In this document: positions 60,928-64,000 of the stretch, one piece after another
Layout: each line of letters opens with the position of its first letter
Position numbering within the stretch: the stretch's first letter is position 1
Assembly: GCF_049116215.1 (NCBI RefSeq)
Contig: NZ_JAGDZB010000001.1
Location: forward strand, 806,001 to 870,000
DNA from: Shimia sp049116215
GTDB taxonomy: Bacteria; Pseudomonadota; Alphaproteobacteria; Rhodobacterales; Rhodobacteraceae
Reading direction: 5' to 3'
Length of the DNA stretch: 64,000 bases
The notes under the pieces: generated by a model
Databases searched by the model: none
The model's input: only the letters and a program-made list of their open reading frames with translations
What the model was told of the DNA's origin: nothing
Program-made: the position numbers and the translations under genes

Positions 60928-61810
60928 ACGACAGAACCCGACACAATTCATCCAACTCATCAAGCGTTTGATAAGTAATGGTAATTTTTCCATTTTCTCC
61001 GCCGGATACGTGATCAACGGAAACTTTCATACCCAAATTGGCCGATAGATCACCTTCTAGCGCGACTGTGTCGGCGTCCTTATGGGTCTTTGGTCGAGAT
61101 TTTTTAACTTGATCGACGAGAGAGCTCGTTTTCTTAGCCAGTTTTTCGGTCTGGCGCACCGACAAACCGTCCTTCACCACCTTGCGCGCCAATTCCGAGG
61201 CATTGTCCGAAGGGACCAGAGCACGCGCATGACCGGCTGACAGATGACCCTCACGCAACATGACCTGAACGTCATCTGGCAAATTGAGAAGACGCATCAG
61301 GTTGGCGATATGGCTCCGGCTTTTGCCAAGCGCTTCTGAAACCTTCTCCTGCGTGTGGCCAAACTTCTGCATCAGCTGGCGATAACCCATCGCCTCTTCG
61401 ACAGGGTTTAGATCAGCCCGCTGGATGTTTTCGATGATCGCAATTTCGAGCACTTCGGTGTCGTCATACTCACGTACGATAACTGGCAGCTCATGCAGTT
61501 GCGCCATTTGTGACGCCCGCCAACGGCGCTCACCCGCAACAATCTCGTATCGATCACCTGGCTTTTTGCGCACGATAAGAGGTTGAATCACCCCTTTCTC
61601 ACGAATGGAATTTGCAAGATCGTCGAGTTGTTCCGGTGTAAAATCGCGCCGTGGCTGATCCGGATTTGGCTCAATACGCTCAATCGGCACAACAAGATCC
61701 GCACGGCGTGGCGCCGCGCCTACGTTTGAGCGGGTTGTATCATCCGTCACATCCGCCATGAGAGCACTGAGACCGCGGCCCAGACCACGCTGTTTTTTCT
61801 TGTCTGCCAT
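60917..61810 (-). CDS. parB: Chromosome partitioning protein ParB
   Basis: CTP-dependent clamp that binds parS and spreads to organise chromosome segregation. 297 residues. The N-terminal basic leader GLGRGLSALMADV is the ParA-contact sequence. QPRRDFTPEQLDDLANSIREKGVIQPLIV and the box II GERRWRASQMAQL form the CTP pocket, and the helix-turn-helix KVSEALGKSRSHIANLMRLLNLP binds DNA. The C-terminal dimerisation domain ends at 60917. It lies 12 bases after parA. A consensus parS is inside rsmG at 63198. Confidence 0.97.
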   Translation of the reverse strand: MADKKKQRGLGRGLSALMADVTDDTTRSNVGAAPRRADLVVPIERIEPNPDQPRRDFTPEQLDDLANSIREKGVIQPLIVRKKPGDRYEIVAGERRWRASQMAQLHELPVIVREYDDTEVLEIAIIENIQRADLNPVEEAMGYRQLMQKFGHTQEKVSEALGKSRSHIANLMRLLNLPDDVQVMLREGHLSAGHARALVPSDNASELARKVVKDGLSVRQTEKLAKKTSSLVDQVKKSRPKTHKDADTVALEGDLSANLGMKVSVDHVSGGENGKITITYQTLDELDELCRVLSSTN

Positions 61811-61822
61811 TTTGGGCCTCCC

Positions 61823-62632
61823 TTAAGCGGCGATCTTGAAGTTTTTGGCGAGCAGTTCTTTGGCCAAAGCGCGATAGGCTTCTGCCCCTTTTGAGGTTGT
61901 GTCGTAGTCCAGGACAGCCTGTGCAAACGAGGGCGCCTCAGACACCCGGACATTGCGCGGAATCTTGGTCTCAAACACCAGATCACCAAGGTTGTCACGC
62001 GCGTCCTGCTCCACCTGTTGCGATAGGTTGTTGCGGGCATCAAACATTGTCAGGACAATACCCTCGATCCGCAGCCCCGCATTTGCAGTTTGGCGCACCT
62101 CGCGCACGGTCAACATGAGTTGGGACAGGCCTTCCAACGCAAAGAACTCGCTTTGCAGCGGAATGAGCACGGAATGTGCGGCAATCATCGCATTCACAGT
62201 CAACAGGTTCAGCGATGGCGGGCAGTCAATGAGGATGTAATCCAAGTCATATTTGTCCATGGCTGTCTGGCGCAGCGCATCATGCAACAGAAAACTGCGC
62301 TTTTCATTGGACATCAACTCAATGTCAGCCGAGCTGAGATCTACGGTTGCCGGGACAATCGACATGTTTGAGGTTTCTGTGGCTTGGATCACATCCTCCA
62401 ATTCCACATCACCTGTCAGAAGATCATATGTTGTGTAGGTGCGGTCCTCAACATCAACACCAAGGCCGGTAGAGGCATTACCTTGAGGGTCAAGGTCGAC
62501 CAAAAGCACCTTATGCCCTTCTTCGGCAAGCGCGGCCGCGAGATTAATTGTCGTTGTGGTTTTGCCCACGCCACCTTTTTGGTTGGCCACTGCGATGATT
62601 TTGGGCCCTTCAGGGCGTGTGGGATCCGACAC
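61823..62632 (-). CDS. parA: Chromosome partitioning ATPase ParA
   Basis: Deviant-Walker ATPase moving parS/ParB complexes. 269 residues. IIAVANQKGGVGKTTTTINLAAALAE is the deviant Walker A (KGGVGKTT), LLVDLDPQGNASTGLG the A' motif, and DYILIDCPPSLNLLTVNAM the Walker B region. Its start overlaps the 3' end of rsmG by 23 bases. Gene order mnmG-rsmG-parA-parB is the usual origin-proximal cluster of alphaproteobacteria. Confidence 0.98.
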   Translation of the reverse strand: MSDPTRPEGPKIIAVANQKGGVGKTTTTINLAAALAEEGHKVLLVDLDPQGNASTGLGVDVEDRTYTTYDLLTGDVELEDVIQATETSNMSIVPATVDLSSADIELMSNEKRSFLLHDALRQTAMDKYDLDYILIDCPPSLNLLTVNAMIAAHSVLIPLQSEFFALEGLSQLMLTVREVRQTANAGLRIEGIVLTMFDARNNLSQQVEQDARDNLGDLVFETKIPRNVRVSEAPSFAQAVLDYDTTSKGAEAYRALAKELLAKNFKIAA

Positions 62633-63248
62633 GATTGAGCTCTCCGATCTTCAGAATGACCGCTTCTGGGTCCGTGATACTTTTTACCACTTCGTAATCA
62701 AATGACCACGATTTCTGTGCGGATTGCAGCTCTTTTTGCCAACGTGCCCCTTTTGGAAATACGGCGGTGCCGGTGGTTTGCAAATGACGTTCCGTATACT
62801 CACACAGGAGTGTGAGGTCCGCCAAAGCTCGTGCAGACAAAACATCCGCTTCCTGAGGCACGGCACGCTCAATGCGCTCGGTCACAACAGAAGCTTTTAC
62901 GCCGGTTTCGCGCAGAACAGTGCGCAAAAACGCGCATTTTCGTTGATCACTCTCGATCAACGTGACCTTTTGCGGAGCTTCCGGCTCAGCAGACATCAAC
63001 GCCACAACCAGGCCTGGAAAGCCACCACCGCTGCCGATGTCCACCCAATGGCCAGATTTTTGGGGTGCACAACGTAAAATTTGAATCGAATCCAAAATAT
63101 GTCGGGACCAAAGGTCATTGAGCGTGGATTTGGACACCAGGTTGATACGCGGATTCCACTTCACCAGCAGATCCGCGAGCGTTTCAAGGCGGGTCAATGT
63201 TTCACGTGAAACATTCAACTTGGTTTTGATGTGGTCAGGGCAGGACAT
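62610..63248 (-). CDS. rsmG: 16S rRNA (guanine527-N7)-methyltransferase RsmG
   Basis: SAM-dependent methyltransferase modifying G527 of 16S rRNA; its loss gives low-level streptomycin resistance in other bacteria. 212 residues. GHWVDIGSGGGFPGLVVALM is the SAM loop. KVTLIESDQRKCAFLRTVLRE is the acidic strand and helix, and LSARALADLTLLCEY a family motif. The N-terminal NVSRETLTRL is encoded by a perfect parS. The ATG at 63248 overlaps the mnmG stop by one base (TAATG). Confidence 0.97.
   Translation of the reverse strand: MSCPDHIKTKLNVSRETLTRLETLADLLVKWNPRINLVSKSTLNDLWSRHILDSIQILRCAPQKSGHWVDIGSGGGFPGLVVALMSAEPEAPQKVTLIESDQRKCAFLRTVLRETGVKASVVTERIERAVPQEADVLSARALADLTLLCEYTERHLQTTGTAVFPKGARWQKELQSAQKSWSFDYEVVKSITDPEAVILKIGELNRVGSHTP
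63198..63213. promoter_or_regulatory. parS: parS centromere-like site
   Basis: TGTTTCACGTGAAACA is the exact 16-base palindromic parS consensus bound by ParB. It lies inside rsmG, where it encodes Asn-Val-Ser-Arg-Glu-Thr, and about 1.4 kb upstream of parB. This places the window near the replication origin. Confidence 0.95.
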
Positions 63249-64000
63249 TACGCGGATTTCACCTTCTTGGCTTGGCGCAACTTGGCGAGCAGCAACGTCA
63301 AAGCTGCTGGAGTCATACCGTCAATTCGGCCCGCTTGCCCCAAGTTGGAGGGACGCACGGCGTTCAGCTTTGTTTTCAATTCAGTGCTAAGCCCCTCGAT
63401 CACATCAAAGTCAAAATCAGACGGAATGATCTGCGTTTCATCCCGCCGTATTGCTTCTACATCACGCTTTTGCCGCTCAATATAATTTGCATACAGAGCA
63501 TCCCGCTCCAGTTGCTCCTGAATTTCCGGCTCAACACCCCCAAATCGATCATCCAGAGGGATCAGATCGTCAAACCCCACTTCCGGGAACGCCAGAACCT
63601 GAAACGCTGTGCGGCGATTTCCGTCTTGATTCACCGCGATTCCAGCGGCATTGATTTCTTTGGGCGTAAACCCCTTCTCTTCCAAAAGAGATTTTCCGGT
63701 GGTTAGCTTTTCAGATTTCATCCCAAACGTAGCTTTTCGGGCCTCTCCGATCAATCCGAGGTCCAGACCAATGGGAGTCAATCGTTGATCCGCATTGTCA
63801 GCCCGCAAAGACAAACGAAACTCTGCGCGCGACGTAAACATCCGATAAGGCTCCGTCACACCACGGGTGATCAAGTCATCCACCATAACGCCGATATAGC
63901 TGTCTGATCGACTGAAATGGTGTGGATCTTTGCCTTGCGCGGACAACGCTGCGTTTAACCCCGCAACCAGACCTTGAGCTGCCGCCTCTTCATATCCAGT
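63248..64000 (-). CDS. mnmG: tRNA uridine-5-carboxymethylaminomethyl enzyme MnmG, C-terminal part
   Basis: FAD-dependent enzyme that with MnmE modifies U34 of tRNAs. Only the C-terminal part is present: the frame runs off the window end and reads TGYEEAAAQGLVAGLNAALS at the edge, followed by SYIGVMVDDLITRGVTEPYRMFTSRAEFRLSLRADNAD seen here as the signature LITRGVTEPYRMFTSRAE. The C-terminal helical domain with DVEAIRRDETQIIPSDFDF and the final LLAKLRQAKKVKSA completes it. The stop overlaps the rsmG start by one base. Confidence 0.97.
   Translation of the reverse strand, partial: TGYEEAAAQGLVAGLNAALSAQGKDPHHFSRSDSYIGVMVDDLITRGVTEPYRMFTSRAEFRLSLRADNADQRLTPIGLDLGLIGEARKATFGMKSEKLTTGKSLLEEKGFTPKEINAAGIAVNQDGNRRTAFQVLAFPEVGFDDLIPLDDRFGGVEPEIQEQLERDALYANYIERQKRDVEAIRRDETQIIPSDFDFDVIEGLSTELKTKLNAVRPSNLGQAGRIDGMTPAALTLLLAKLRQAKKVKSA

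Noticed and set aside
63248..63946. Apparent truncated mnmG starting at an internal ATG-like codon
   Set aside because: The frame continues without a stop to the window edge with family residues, so the gene is only cut by the window, not truncated.

Overview
The window looks like chromosomal DNA of a marine alphaproteobacterium, most likely a Roseobacter-group Rhodobacteraceae. The basis is the gene order mnmG-rsmG-parA-parB next to hemW, rdgB, rph, hrcA and grpE, a parS site inside rsmG, moderately high GC, and many proteins typical of marine roseobacters (RTX proteases, sulfotransferase-like proteins, coiled-coil glycan proteins). No rRNA, tRNA, CRISPR array or insertion sequence was recognised. 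No similarity search was possible: functional calls rest on motifs read by eye.

Region 1 (1-28.0 kb) is a surface-polysaccharide locus of the ABC-transporter capsule type. It opens with the end of a PCP-type export protein and the KpsT-like ATPase. It also holds glycosyltransferases (one single-domain GT4, one three-domain enzyme and one giant 2006-residue multidomain protein), sugar-nucleotide genes (glf for UDP-Galf; gmd, fcl and manC for GDP-mannose and GDP-fucose), two coiled-coil proteins and six sulfotransferase-like genes. A strong intrinsic terminator follows manC. The predicted product is a sulfated capsule or exopolysaccharide with fucose and galactofuranose; ugd at 52 kb could add glucuronic acid.

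Region 2 (28.1-36.5 kb) is an accessory region, all on the minus strand: a phage-tail/GTA-spike-like DUF2793 protein, a four-gene operon of three more sulfotransferase-like proteins coupled to an unusual permease-VCBS/ASPIC fusion, and a pair of exported proteins of unknown role.

Region 3 (36.7-51.0 kb) encodes an apparently complete type II secretion system in four divergent or convergent blocks: gspO; gspG-H-I-J-K-L-M; gspC; gspD-E-F. Two secreted Sel1-repeat proteins and a TPR lipoprotein are embedded beside it.

Region 4 (51.2-56.1 kb) has a Nudix hydrolase, ugd, and an RTX metalloprotease with a small exported partner.

Region 5 (56.3-64 kb) is housekeeping: grpE-hrcA, rph-rdgB-hemW-ybaN-like, and the origin-proximal mnmG-rsmG-parA-parB cluster, cut by the window end inside mnmG.

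The most unusual item is the 2006-residue protein at 4721-10741. It joins a GT2 domain, a segment bearing most of the galectin sugar-contact signature, a GT31/fringe-like domain and a C-terminal GT2/GT92-like domain.
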